Shown one piece after another: positions 28,062 through 40,379 of a stretch of 64,000 nucleotides of DNA (position 1 is its first letter; every line of letters begins with the position of its first letter). A model generated the notes under the pieces. The model worked only from the letters and a program-made list of their open reading frames with translations. It did not search any database and was not told the origin of the DNA. The translations under genes were made by a program, and so were the position numbers. Source of the stretch: Whitmania pigra (taxonomy: Eukaryota > Annelida > Clitellata > Hirudinida > Haemopidae); the NCBI GenBank assembly GCA_021613335.1, contig JAJTWR010000044.1:3179501-3243500 (forward strand). Reading direction: 5' to 3'.

Positions 28062-31000
28062 TCAGAGAGGAGTTCTTGTTCCATTTGAACTTGCACCATT
28101 GTTTTCATGTGGCATGTCAGGTTCCACAGCAGCCTTTAAAGTGACTTGATCAAGTTCATGATAGAAAGGTGAAGATGGAGGAGAAGCAGAAGTTTTATTT
28201 TTGTCAGAATACAAGTCTGTTTGACAATTAGACAGAGGGGTGGATAGGTTGCGCTTCATTTTTATGGTGTTGCATTTCCTGTCGATGGTGTTAGTACTGC
28301 CGAGGTAATAGGGGCCGTGAGCGGGACACCACCCGGCGTGGTCGGTGTAATGTCCTGCCATCTGTCTCATTTGAAGAGTAGTGGCATAATCTCTCTGAAT
28401 TGCTGCCACTCTGTGATCAGAACTTGCCAACATGGGATAGAGTTCTCTCAAGCTTTGAGCGGGACGAAGAAACAAATTTTCAGAGGAGTATTTTTCCTGC
28501 ATTTGTAGCGGGTGAAGGGCCGGTGCGTTCGGACAGAATGTTGCATCACGGTCCTTCCTACAAAAAAATAGGAAGACTAATATGGTGCATTTGAAGTGGC
28601 TAAAAATGATTAGGCTTACTGAAAGGGGCAGGCATTCAAGCAATACAGACCCACAAAAATGATCAGAAGTGAAATAATAATTGCCAAAGCAATTACCCCA
28701 ACAATCATTATTGCTAGAAAATAAAAGAAATTTTTAACAAATATTTCATTACAAAATATTATATTAGTATAAAATCAACAAACTGGAGTCAGATGTCACT
28801 TGACTGGAATGAACAAGAACTGTGCTTATGTCAGGATGAAGAGAACAATCAATCCTTGATAGTTGAGGCCATGATCCACCTTCACAAGATATGTTCAAGG
28901 TTTTTCTGCTCCCTTCCTGACACTCAAGCAAAAGCTTGGAACCATGCCCTCCAATGTTCTTTAAGAAAGAGGGAGGATTATAAATTGGACAATCTAGTAC
29001 TGCAATGTAAACCTTCGATGTAGTTTCATAGTATTGATTTATACCAGAGAATACTACCTTCAAATTCAATAAGGTAATTAAGACTGTCTCCATATTGAAG
29101 TGAAACATTTACAGTCCCATCACTTTTGGTGTAAAACAGTCGCTTGCTTTCCCTTCCCGGACAAACGGTGGTGATAAAACCTGAGCTTTTGACGTGAGCA
29201 TATATCATGCATCTATTGGAATCTCCATTCACCTCATATGTCCAAACACCAAAGTCCCACAAACTCAGCAGTAGTGTTTGAGAAGGACCAACAATAAAAG
29301 ACCAAGGACAATCTTTTGAACCTTTTCCCGATCTTTTTGCCAACAAGCCAGAAAGAAGGCCATAATTTTCAGACACAATGATGGGCTTATTCTTACATTC
29401 ATCTAGTGAAGAACCATAATCTGCAAAATATTTATTTCATATTTTTCATGATAAAATTAATAGTGGTAATTTAATGATTTAAATCCAAAGCTCACATTTT
29501 TTGCATTGATATTTAACTTCTAAGGATTTTGCAAATGACTTGTCACAAGGTGGTATGTAAGTGTGAGCATTACTCATTAAGTAATCATCGGCAGCTGTCA
29601 CATTGCATCTTTCAAGACCTGAACATTTATTTTCAATATAGCTGGTAACATTGGCTCCACAATCTATAGGCACTGACAGTCCACAATCACCGGTTTTGAA
29701 GCTGCCATATGAAGCGCTTCTGCAAACAAAACAAACAGAACAATCTTAAGATGAAAAATGGAAACTTTTCCAGCAATTGCATAACAACATCGAGATACAA
29801 ATTGTTTTTATTAAATTGCCACCAAAAGGAAGGTCAAGTTTATAAAAACTGCATACAAACTTTAAATCTCTCAAAAAATAATTTATTGATCAGAAAGTTT
29901 TTGATTATCTAACAAAAAGCATGCAATCTTAAAACAAGTTATCAATCATAATCATTTCCAGGCATTGTACAAATGCTTACTGCACATAAATGACTTCTCC
30001 GCTCCCACACTTTATTGTTTTGGTTGGTTGCCCATTGCAGGCAGAGATATGGCTTGATTCTGAAAATGTATTGTTTTAGTTGCATATAAAATACATTTCT
30101 TCAGAAGAAAATGGATATAAAATTAAAATTGTATAAACCATAAGACAACCTACTTTTTATTCAAATTAACAGTTAACATAAAATTTTTTTTTGAGCAATT
30201 TTATTTATTTATTTATATAATCAAGCACAACCATAAACCAACAGAAAAGAAAACCAAACAAAATAACTCGATGGTCAGCCTTAAGGAAATGCATGATTCT
30301 ACTATCAGACTGACCCTCATTAACATGCTTGACTTATATCTATCTATTATTTATAGACAAAATTTTAAAAAAATTGAAAATGAAAAACCACTTGAATACT
30401 GTGCAATACATATATACAACTTATAAGATTTTTTAAATAACAAATAAAGAATATTAAAAAGACAAGAGCAATCAATCTTTTATTGGTAATGGGATTATAG
30501 ACCATAGCAATGAAAAGAAAAGAGTTTTAAAGTTTATGAGGGACTATATACATGCATAGTAATAAGAAAGTAGGTAAGGTTATTATCTATTGCTATCTAA
30601 AAAAAACCCTGCAAATATCATGGAAAGGGCATTAGTAGCTGAAACTCTTTCCAAGCTCCAGCAGGAGTCCTCAGAGAGGTTTCGGCCTTTGGGTCCTCTG
30701 ACGCTCTAAGGGGTCGGGCCGCACCCATCGATCGGACGGGTGTCCCTGCTGGTATTGTATCGGTAAAATATTGACGAGTCGACGAGCAGCATCAAATGAA
30801 GTCCTAGATGCATCAGCCAACATCTTTAACGCATAATAACCACCACCTAAGACAGACCATGATGCTTAGATAGGCCTTGTTCTCACTGACTTGCCAGGAG
30901 TTTTGTGTTAGAAGCTCTCCCATTGGTTGACCAACAGCGCTGCTTCAACTTGACAGGAAACTCCATTGATAGTTCTATTGACTGGTTTGTGAAACCGAGC

Positions 31001-32627
31001 CGACTTGATGGGAGGCTTTATTGGGAGATCTCTGATTGGCTGGCTAATAGAGCAATGCCATTGGCCATCGAAACTGACTAGCTTCACCTTTTTACTAGCA
31101 TGGCACTATATGCCTGCCTCAGAGGTGGCTCCTCGCACGACTCGTTGGATGGGCCTGTCGCGATCAGGAAGGTCACTTGCAATTTCTCTTGAACCAAATC
31201 CATTGTGCTTCTGCATCTCTGAACATGTCTGCCAAGATCTTCAATCTGACTTTGTTGGTGATACCAATTTCTCACAAGAAGGTGTAGGTGGATTGGAGGA
31301 CAATACCTCTTGCTCCAACTTTGAAGATGAAGAACCAGACTTTATATTCTTTTTGCTGGAGATTCATTGTCAATTCCATGTATTTATCTTCTTTCAGGGT
31401 GTTGTCCGATTCTGTCTTCCCACCTTCGGTTCCGCCAATAGCATTTGCTAGATCCAACCTCATAACGTACAGACTTAGCTGGTTCAATTTGGCTCGTTGG
31501 ATTGCCTCCAAAATCATGGTGGTTCATTCTACATACTATGGGATGCCTCATGCATCATGTGAGTCTTTGGGCCATGGTGGCAAAGAAGATTTTTCCCTCA
31601 ACGTTCGACAGCAAAATCGACCTAAACTAAACTAAACAGGATTATAAACTATTATAATCATGAGAAAACATAAAAAGTGCAACTTGAAAACTTGAAGTGG
31701 ATTTGAGAAATGCTTAATCGATTATTATTATTAGCAAATCTTGACTAAGTTGAAGATAAAAATGGTAACAAGAAAACAATCCAAATAATACCTTTTCGTA
31801 AAACATTTAACCTATCTAAATGAGAATGATAAGTAGAAGCCCATACATTGTCACAATAAGTTAGATAGGGATGTAGAAGAGAAAATTACAACAGAAGAGT
31901 TGTTTTAGTGCTAATAAATGGACAAATTCTTGAAATAATACCAATGTTTCTAGCAATTAAATGTGGAATATGAGAAATATGTTTTGACCAAATTAAATGT
32001 TCATCATCAGAATGCTAAGATACTGAATTTGAGTCTAGAAGATTATTGTTAATAGAAAGGGGAGAATCAAAGAATACAGATGTTTTAGAAGAATGGAAAA
32101 TAATAAAGCTTGATTTATTTAAGTAGAGAGCTAAGCAATTAGAAATAAACCAATTATTACTAATTCATTAATTATAGGTTAACATCATTTCTAGAAACAC
32201 ACATAGTAATATCATCATAGCTATTGCACAGCTATCAACTTAGCAAATATTGATGGAAAGTCATTTAAATACATGCACATGCTAAAGTTTGAAATCTAAC
32301 ATATCCAAATATACTGCGAATTGTGTTTATAAAAGATTGCATCTTTAAAATAGACATACAATTTATTATTCGTATTTGCAAATTTCAGAACAATTTCAGG
32401 CGAGCTATTATATAGAACCTTGAAATCTCTATCATGACTTTTGCAAAATTTCTTTAGCATCCCAACTTCCAGAACCCCAACATTATTCCATCAACTCATT
32501 TGGCATTTGTTCAAATTCCAAATTTAGCTATTCATTTTATGTAAATAATTAAGCATATAATACCCATTAAACATTAGCCATCATCTGAAAATTAGAAAAA
32601 TGCGTAAATCGGAGCTAATTAATAATT

Positions 32628-32723
<96 letters not shown>

Positions 32724-34461
32724 CAATAACAATAACAATAACAATAACAATAACAAAAACAATAACAATAACAATAATAATAATAATACAGAAAGTTCGG
32801 AATAGCAAAAGGACCCGCAGCCAAAAAACACCTGAAACACAAAACTGCGGCAAGTTTGTACGATTCTGTTGATGGATATGGGCTGCAATCGTTCACCCAA
32901 GGGATAGGAATTAGTGATTGGATAGTGAACGGTCAATTCAGGATGCCCCCAAGCGAATACATACAATGTATCAAAGTCAGGGCTGCCGTGAGAATAAATC
33001 TTAGGATCTCAAGGTATCATCCAGAGATGAACACCTATTGTGATTCTGGGTGTGGTGCCTTCGGATGCCTGGACCATATCTTCCAGATTTGCTCAGGTAT
33101 GGATGCATAGAGAGGAGAGCGGCATAACAATCAAAGGAAGGGGAGACTTTAAATATTCGTTGAGGATTTTTACATCATCTATGATCGAGTTTAAACACTT
33201 GTTTGGCTGAGAAAATAAACTTTAAAAAAAAAATAATAATAATAAAAATAATAATAAAACAGAATATTGTTTATGAAGGTCTAATTGACCTTAAAATAAA
33301 CATTTTTTAATAAAAATTTTTACAATTACTTAATCAAAATATAAAAGCCCCACATTATACTAATTTCATTCATAAACCCTTCGTAATCAGCATGTCATGA
33401 AATAAATGTTGATGCATGTATATGCAAACAGCATTCTCTTCTTCTGAGAAAAACTAATGATCATTACTACCAATGAGACCCAAGAAACTCTTCATGATTA
33501 GCAAGCTACTAATTCTTCACAAGATAATCACCTAATTAATGCCTGAACATCCTGATCTGGTGGCTGCTTCACATAAGCAGCAGAAAAATGGAAATTTCAT
33601 TCAGCCCATTCCTCAATAAATCAAGTGACTCTAGACCAAACAGAAAAATTTGTGGCTTCTTGTGACTTAAGTAATCCATATTGTTCGATTAACCCAATAT
33701 TCACTTTATTATGTAAAACCAACGAAATATTACAACATCGAGATCAGTAGGTTGTACCAATCCTTTAAAAAGTAATCAAGTTTTCAAATTTCTGATATCT
33801 TGCAATAAATATAATTAGGCTAGAACATTTGTTGAAATTAAATGGTGTCAATATAATTAAAAGTACATTCACATTTTGTAATATGGTTATATCATAAATG
33901 TCCATGATTCTAGTAAAAAATATATCTAAGCGACCCTCGAGCTGTTTGCTGAATTTATTAAACTTAAAAGCTTTCGTGTAATTAATTCTGTTAGGTTTTG
34001 AAACAACAGGGCTCTCATTTTATCATTGCTAGATATGTAGGTAGTTCATTTAAAGTCAAACTGCATAACGCGAAAAAGCTACTCATTCAAGCTGACTAAC
34101 ATCAGTAAATTCTAAAACTAAACTTTCTTGCGTCTAAGGAATTAGTAAACAAGCCATTTTTCGGAGTTATTTGTAATTATTAGAGATTAATTAATTTCAA
34201 ACAAATAGTATTTTATAGTATTTTTCTATATTAAAATCCCGATGGACTCAAATCACAAATGAAAACCAGGCAATGAAATTCAGTGGCAACCCTCGTGCCC
34301 CTCATTATCGTAATTTCTTCGAAAACAAATAGATCCCAAAACTCACCTTCACTCGAAGACACTAAAGTTATGCAAAGTACTGATTTAAACAAAAAAGCCA
34401 AGATCATAACTTTAGTCTGCGTGGTAGACCGTTTACTACGGAAACAATTTCGTTTCAACAT
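28062..34461 (-). CDS. SUEL lectin-CUB-sushi single-pass membrane protein, 7 exons, 528 aa
   Basis: Exons 34461-34347, 30059-29981, 29719-29496, 29420-29058, 28999-28784 (or -28805), 28713-28620, 28557-28062; phases close. Exon 1 encodes a basic leader and hydrophobic signal (MILAFLFKSVLCITLV). Exons 2 and 3 form a SUEL/galactose-binding lectin domain (IKCGSGEVIYV, ASYGSF, CGANV, ENKCSGLERCNVTA, LEVKYQCKK). Exon 4 is CUB-like (SKDCPWSFIVGPSQTLLLSL, then DSLNYLIEFEG). Exon 5 has the sushi/CCP cysteine spacing (DCPIYNPPS, LLLECQEGS, ISCEGGSWP, RIDC). Exon 6 is one transmembrane helix (VGVIALAIIISLLIIFVGLY). Exon 7 is a 165-residue cytoplasmic tail rich in Ser/Thr/Pro. It is thus a type I receptor-like protein, related in layout to EVA-1-type SUEL receptors but with a different domain set. 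The ligand is unknown. Two alternative donors for exon 5 are both in phase. Intron 1 (4.3 kb) holds LINE debris. Confidence 0.85.
30655..31640 (-). mobile_element. Degenerate R2/NeSL-like LINE reverse transcriptase fragment in SUEL gene intron 1
   Basis: On the minus strand the frames read NVEGKIFFATMAQRLT followed by MILEAIQRAKLNQLSLYVMR and LDLANAIGG, the pattern of R2/NeSL-like reverse transcriptases (NVEGKIFF...R; LDLANAFGS). Many stops and frame changes, so long dead. Around 30.66 kb the minus strand also carries ETSLRTPAGAW, related to a segment at 49.4 kb. Confidence 0.6.
31641..32620. other. SUEL gene intron 1, unassigned part
   Basis: AT-rich, no coding signal. Confidence 0.4.
32628..32788. 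repeat. Long compound (AAT)n/(AACAAT)n microsatellite
   Basis: About 75 bp of AAT units passes into AACAAT hexamers and back to AAT, about 160 bp in all. It produces spurious Asn, Ile and Leu runs in all frames. Confidence 0.98.
32795..33262 (+). mobile_element. 3' end of an R2/NeSL-like LINE with poly-A tail
   Basis: The open frame reads SDWIVNGQFRMPPSEYIQCI, then KVRAAVRINLRISRYHPEMN and a CCHC-like TYCDSGCGAFGCLDHIFQIC. This resembles the zinc motif upstream of the restriction-like endonuclease in R2/NeSL-type elements. About 100 nt after the frame ends lies an AATAAA and an A-rich tail (33217-33262). Both ends of the element are incomplete. Its orientation is opposite to the RT fragment at 31 kb, so they are separate insertions. 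Confidence 0.65.
33263..34346. other. SUEL gene intron 1, part next to exon 1
   Basis: No recognisable element or exon. Confidence 0.4.
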
Positions 34462-35529
34462 TTATTAGCGTGGAGAGTTTGCACAGCACCTAGCAAATCA
34501 TCGCAGCCCCAACGAGTTTGGATATCTATTGAAGAGGCAGCCAGCTTCCACAGAACAGCTGTCCCATTATAAAACACACTTCGACCGCAGACTACACGAA
34601 TGTGGATAATATTCAGAATTGAGAGTGGCGTTTAAATTGCTGACGAGGTACAACTAGTAGCTCATCTCCTTGACAAGTGATCGAAATTATAAATATAAAG
34701 AATTAACTATTTACTAAGCAATAGAGGAGATTGAATCATTCGAGTAGTATTTATTTAGATAAAGTGACAATCATGACGACAAAACTGAAAATTGTCAACT
34801 TTTACCAAATTCTAAATATAAAATCGTCCCTAGCCCTTGCCAAAATGTGTTTAAAATGTATATAGACATACATAGAGATCCAGATTTATTATTAAGGTAT
34901 TTTTATAAAATTTAGCGGCAATTTGACGACGGGCTGATGATGAAACGGTGATTATAGCTATGCAATTATATTAAATTATATTAGTCAAGTTCGCTTCCTT
35001 AACTCAACTCTCATTTATCGCAGTTCTGGAACTCGTTATTCTTGAGCTCATTTTTTGATCTTCTTTGTTATAATCTCTTGTTTTCGTCGCATTTGTTGTT
35101 GGTACTCTGATTCTCAGGAAGCTTGTAAACAGAGTGCATATCTCCGCATTTCAGGGAGTTCCTTTTCTCTTTTTTTTAAATTCTTAAAAAACATAAAATT
35201 TTGAAAAACTTTTGACAGACCAGTTCTAGATCTGGGAGCGTACGAGCCGCCAGCGGATTTGCAGTTAAGCTGATGTGAATAATATCTAATAGCAGCCGTC
35301 GCCTATTTTAAAGCAATGTCAAATTTGAATCTATTCTTAACGGCTGGGACACACAAGTCACTTCTAGGCGCCTGAATCATCAACACAGCATGTATGCCAG
35401 TTTCCAGCGTTCATACTTGTCAACATCATGAGTTAACTTATTATCGGTCCGTTATATTTTGAGTTGCTAGGGCAGTTGTCCCCCACCCCCGGGCAAATAG
35501 TACCGGGCCGCCCAAGGAACATTAAATTA
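34462..35529. other. 5' flank of the SUEL/CUB gene
   Basis: No coding signal recognised. The promoter of the minus-strand gene is expected just right of 34461. Confidence 0.4.
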
Positions 35530-38500
35530 TAGTCGAACCCGGTTATGTCGCCGGCCTAGGGGTTTGCCAAAGAGTGACGAGATAACCGAAATTCAGTCTG
35601 GCGACTGTATATTAATATTTGCTTGCAATTTCTTTATGTACATAATATAAGGTTAGTAAATAAGAAAGTTAATGCATGTGTTTTTAATGTTTTTTTAAGC
35701 AACAGCAATTGTTATTTGATATTGGTAACAGCAATATGTACATGCATGTTTCCTAGCGACGAAAAGTGTGTGTAAACCAACAGCAGAGATTTACCAATGT
35801 GCAATAAGAACCACCGTCGATTCTCGTTTCTAATTCTTTTTTTCTTATATTACAAAGGGGTGTAGTCCATTTTTGAATTTTTTTAAAAATTTACAGTGTC
35901 AAAATTTGCGAATCGTTTTGTTCTGACACAGCTTTGGAAACACGTGAACAGTCAGCTTGAAAACAAGTTCTTCAATATTATTGATGTTGTCCAAGACAGT
36001 TTCATCTCCTACAAAAGAACCATATCGTCGCATTTTCTGTATCATTTCTACCGTTTCATCGGCAGAGGGAATTGGTTCCAAATCTTCGTCCGCACTTTCT
36101 TCATCTTCTTTGTCATTACCGCATCAGAGGCGTAGCCTGGGTAATTTGCGCCCGGGGACAAACTATAGAATTGGCGCCCTTTTCCATGTCTATATATTTA
36201 ATCTTACTGTATTACACTAAATTTGAAATTGTAATAAAAATCAAATTTTAATGGCACAAGGCATCCATTTAAAAGTGAAAAACCATTCTACAAATAGTAG
36301 CGCATCAGTCACCCAATCAGTCAGTCTAAGATGATTTACATGCATAGTAGTCTAATAGTGTTTAAAATAGATTTATTTTTCTTGATTTAAAAGTTGCAAA
36401 CTGATCAATAACGTCATCAAAGTCTGTTTTCTCAAGCGTTTCTCTTTCTATACTAAGAAGAGCAAGATCACTGAGACGATCCTGTCCCATTGATGCACGC
36501 AGATACGACAAAATAAGTTTCAATTTGCTGAATGATCGTTCACAGCTTGCAATTGAAACCGCTATTGCTAACAAAATTTGTAGTGAAATTCGAAAATTCG
36601 GAAATACGTCGCTTCCATAAAGCACAATAAAACCAAGGAGATCCAAAGGAGTTTCTGGTAGAGTTTCAGTTCGCTTTCTCAGCAGCATTCTGCAGTCACC
36701 AATTTCGGTGAAGAGTTCGTAGCCATTAATGTCCATGTCGTAGAAAGTTGCAAAATCTGCACAACTTCGACGAATTTCATCTTCATCTGTGTCAGATGTC
36801 AGAAGAGTCTTAACGTCCAGCAGAAATCCAAATTTTGTGTTCAGGTCTTTGAGTCGTGAAAAACGTGTTGACATCTCCTATTGCAGACGATCGAACACAT
36901 TCTTCATAACACGCATTACTTCCTCTTCTGATGAGAGTCCTGCATCTCTTGCCAGTTCTCCAGGCATTCTCCTACGTCGCCTAATTCTTCTTTCTACCGG
37001 AATATCCCATGCTGTGCATTTTGTTCTGGCGTTTTCGACCGCAGCCAGGCTCAAATCATCACGAAGCTTGATAAATTCTTGCTCCAAAGATTCAATATCA
37101 GTCGCAGCTTCCTTGAAATTTATGGTAGAATCTTGTAGGCGCTTCTGTGCACGATCAATTTTTCCAAGAACGACATTGCAGAAGTGTAATAAAACTATGA
37201 AATTAAAATTCAATATACAGGCCAGTAACTGCTGTGCACCACTTCTAGTTTCAGGTGTCATAGTGGAGTCTTCCGATAATTTCTCTAGCAATCCAACTAG
37301 TTCATCCAGTCCTTCATGGATAGCTTTAAAAGCTTCAGATCGTGCACTCCAGCGTGTTTCAGACTCTCTTTTTCCTGTTATGGGAAGAGTTCTTTTTAAT
37401 TCTTCCCAACGAATTGTTGAATGAGAGAAAAACGAATATATGCTTTCAAGTGTTCCAAAAAAGTTACGACAACAGGATCTTGCTTAGCTGAATACACACC
37501 TGCTAAATTTAAGCTGTGGTTGTCACATATTCGTTGTTGAAGGCCAGATATATGCCCAGTCATCACCGAAGCATTGTCATAACATTGAGCTCGACAGTCG
37601 GCTAGAGGTATCTCATCAGAATTCAGTCTCTCGACGATGACTTTCTCTAGGCTTGCAGCATCTTTTGAATATATCTCGATATAACCTAAAAATGATTCTT
37701 TGATTTTTAATACAAACTATTATTTGAAGCTATCATATAATCAACGGTAATTTCAGTTAAAACTAAAAATATAATAACTTTCTTTTGGCAGTTGGCGGCC
37801 ACCGGCCCAGTCCAAGCCTGGTGGGGGCGCTCGCTGCAGTGCAACTTTGCGTTAGCCTGATACCAATGGGAGTTTCAGAAATTGTTTTGACGTTTTCACG
37901 CTTTCACGAATGTTGTTTATCTTTGTCTATATTAGAACAATCACAACCAGTCTCTGATAAAAAGTTTTAATATACCTTAATAGAGTGTAATCCGTTTTAA
38001 ACCACAATAAGTTCGTCAACAACACTCTAGTATTGCAGTAGTAGCCACTGCAGAATCCGTATCCTGACTGCCAGCAGTGGTGGTGGGCTCACTGAGTTCA
38101 CTGAGCTGGCAGCAGCATCAACCAGGTCTGGATGGCAGACGTATCAGACGATGGCTCATATCTGCCCTGCTCCAGCCGCCGCTGTTGGCTAGCTTGTGAG
38201 TGTGACCTGTTTTACCAATGTCGCCAAAATTAGGTAACCCTCATTTTGGCGCCCGGGGACATATGTACCCCCTTGCCCCCCCCCCCCTAGCTACGCCTCT
38301 GTACCGCATGCAGATATGCTTGCCTGTGCTGACCGTACTCTTGATACATCTTCATCGGTGATCACTCCATCAGTAACGACGTTTTTGTCGTTGTCTATTG
38401 CAATCTCGGAATTCCTGGACAGCGATGGTCCGTCCAAATAATCTCGTTATTCAACGGACGTTAATATACCTACTTACCCGACAGTGATAGCTAACTCCTG

Positions 38501-39312
38501 TATCTCTTCTTCCAAGATAGCATCTGCAAGGCTTGAATTTTCTCCCAACTCTGCGGATGCAGAATGTGACAGAAAATAACAATCGGCAATATCCTGAATG
38601 ATGCAGTGCCTCCAGCAATTCGAGATTGTTTCCTTTTTTACGTCATTCAGGATCTTGGCTGGCCATCGTAGTCGCATGGGAAAACTTGTCTTGTTGCTCG
38701 CGAATTTGTGAACCATTGAATAACTGGATCGTCGAAGTCTTTGTGCTCAGCCATTCTAAGTTTTTTCTTGATGGATCAAATGCAGATTTCTCGTACATTT
38801 GCTGTATCATGTCGGCCTTCGTTTACCTGAAATGGTATTTGCTGGAATGCCATGCCGACGACTAAGGTCTGCTGTATTTGTTCCTTTTTCTAGCTGCAGT
38901 ATGATTTCATACTTTTTCTCTATTGACTGCTTATCCAGTTTTCTCTCAACACTTCAAGACATTTTTAGAACGAAAAAATAAACAGAATAGCGTGTTATCC
39001 TTCAGACAAAATTAGCGAGAGTGAATTTAGTTCGGCGAAATAAAGGAATCGATGCGTAAAATGCTACAACAACGTGTGAATTTTGGCGGTTCCACTTCAA
39101 AGTCGGCGATTAGTCAAGGGGTCGAGATAACTGATGTAAAGTGGCGAATTTGACCCTCTTTTGTGCTCGAGATATACAAATGACAATGACAAGCATCGAC
39201 ATAACCGATGAGAAAATGAAAGATAAAGAGGGAATTTGGCGGTTCCACTTCAAATGCGTCGACTTAATAGGTTTGGTAAGTTAACCGAGGTCAAGATAAG
39301 TGGGTTCCACTG
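35530..39312 (-). mobile_element. Tigger/pogo-like DNA transposon, transposase broken, split by a hAT insertion
   Basis: Flanked by TA. The ends read (t)AGTCGAACCC on the left and, reverse-complemented, CAGTGGAACCC on the right. The transposase is on the minus strand. Near 38.95-38.83 kb is a clear CENP-B-type helix-turn-helix (SIEKKYEIILQLEKG, ADLSRRHGIPANTIS). After stops come FASNKTSFPMRLRWPAKI and KKETISNCWRHC, corresponding to the end of the DDE region, then the C-terminal tail (EPIPSADETVEMIQKMRRYG) at about 36.1-35.9 kb, beyond the hAT insertion. The catalytic aspartates are not visible, so the element is internally deleted as well as mutated. Confidence 0.85.
36125..38301 (-). mobile_element. 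hAT transposon (ZMYM1-like transposase) nested in the Tigger element, exact 8-bp TSD
   Basis: 2177 bp between TIRs CAGAGGCGTAGCCTGGG and CTAGCTACGCCTCTG, flanked by the identical octamer TACCGCAT (36117-36124 and 38302-38309). The minus strand encodes the second half of a ZMYM1/TTF-finger type hAT transposase: YDNASVMTGHISGLQQRICD, NHSLNLAGVYS, ETRWSARSEAFKAI and the C-terminal dimerisation motif ASCERSFSKLKLILSYLRAS at about 36.5 kb. One frameshift near 37.46 kb and one in-frame TAG at 36880-36878 disable it. The first half of the usual transposase is absent; the 37.7-38.3 kb stretch to the right TIR is non-coding. Confidence 0.93.
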
Positions 39313-40379
39313 TATTTTCATTTTATTTATAAAATTTGAAATAGTTTGTAGAGTTTGAGTACAACCGCTGCCATCTTTGGTTAGCATATTATTTGACAGA
39401 ATATTGATTGACGCCGTTAAAGTTATTAACCACATCAAAGCACACGCGCCTGTTTGATCAGCTTTTAGAGGAGGTTGACGCAGAGCATAGATGCCTTCTC
39501 TTATGGAGAAAATGACAACTGTTTTCAAGTTAGCAGATAAAGTAGCTGCATTTGAAGTCAAACTAGAGGTGTGGGAACGGTGCGTGAACTGAGGCATTTT
39601 GGACATGTTTTAGATACTAGCGATTATTTTATGCGAGCTTGAACATTCATTCTCAACTTCCCAACCGAGATAAGGTATCTGCAATGACAGCAACCAAAAC
39701 AACGGAATAAACTGGACATAAGCAACACACTCCTGCTGTCAGTCTCCTATTACCCCCAGATGGAACCTTCTCGCTGCAAAGAAACAAGCTCAGGGTTCTC
39801 ATTTATTTAGCATTTATTTTCACTAGAACAGTGAGTTAAAATGTTAAATCACTTTGAATTCACTTTTTACATTAACTGTATTTTATTTTGAAGGCATGTT
39901 TAAATACAATTAAACTAAAATTACTAAATCAAAACAATCTAATTTATAAACATTTCAAACACCCTAGTTTCAGCAGCATTTGTTTTGGGCTGCGATAAAA
40001 TAAACGTTGACCAGGCCTCGACGATAAAAAGGTTGGGACCATTGTGCTGGGACAATTCAATAAAGACCAATGGTAGCAGAACATTTAAATTAACAATATA
40101 TGCGCCATTTTTATATTTGTCTATTATAACAATATAATTGTTACTACAAAATATTTTATATGCACATTAGAATAATGTGTACAGTATTGTATTAATAATT
40201 ATTGTAAAGATTCTTCAAAGTTATCTCAAGAGTACATGCCAAATTTATTTACAGTTATAATAATTTGATTTTCGATGAAAAATAAAAGTATAATATAACC
40301 AAATAAATATGGCTAAAATCAGAGAATGAATAAAGTTATAAAAGCTATAATTACAGTCCAGATACTTTTCTAGATTTCC
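39313..40379. other. Intergenic with an unassigned coding-like remnant
   Basis: At 39606-39330 (minus) an open frame contains THRSHTSSLTSNAATLSANL; it could be transposon-derived but no family was recognised. 39.7-40.38 kb is AT-rich without signals. Confidence 0.4.

Noticed and set aside
32581..32966. Long open frames of poly-Asn, poly-Ile, poly-Leu and poly-Tyr on both strands
   Set aside because: They are translations of the AAT/AACAAT microsatellite, open in every frame because the repeat lacks stops.
36789..37424. Plus-strand 211-codon Ser-rich frame
   Set aside because: Antisense of the hAT transposase; composition explained by the opposite strand.
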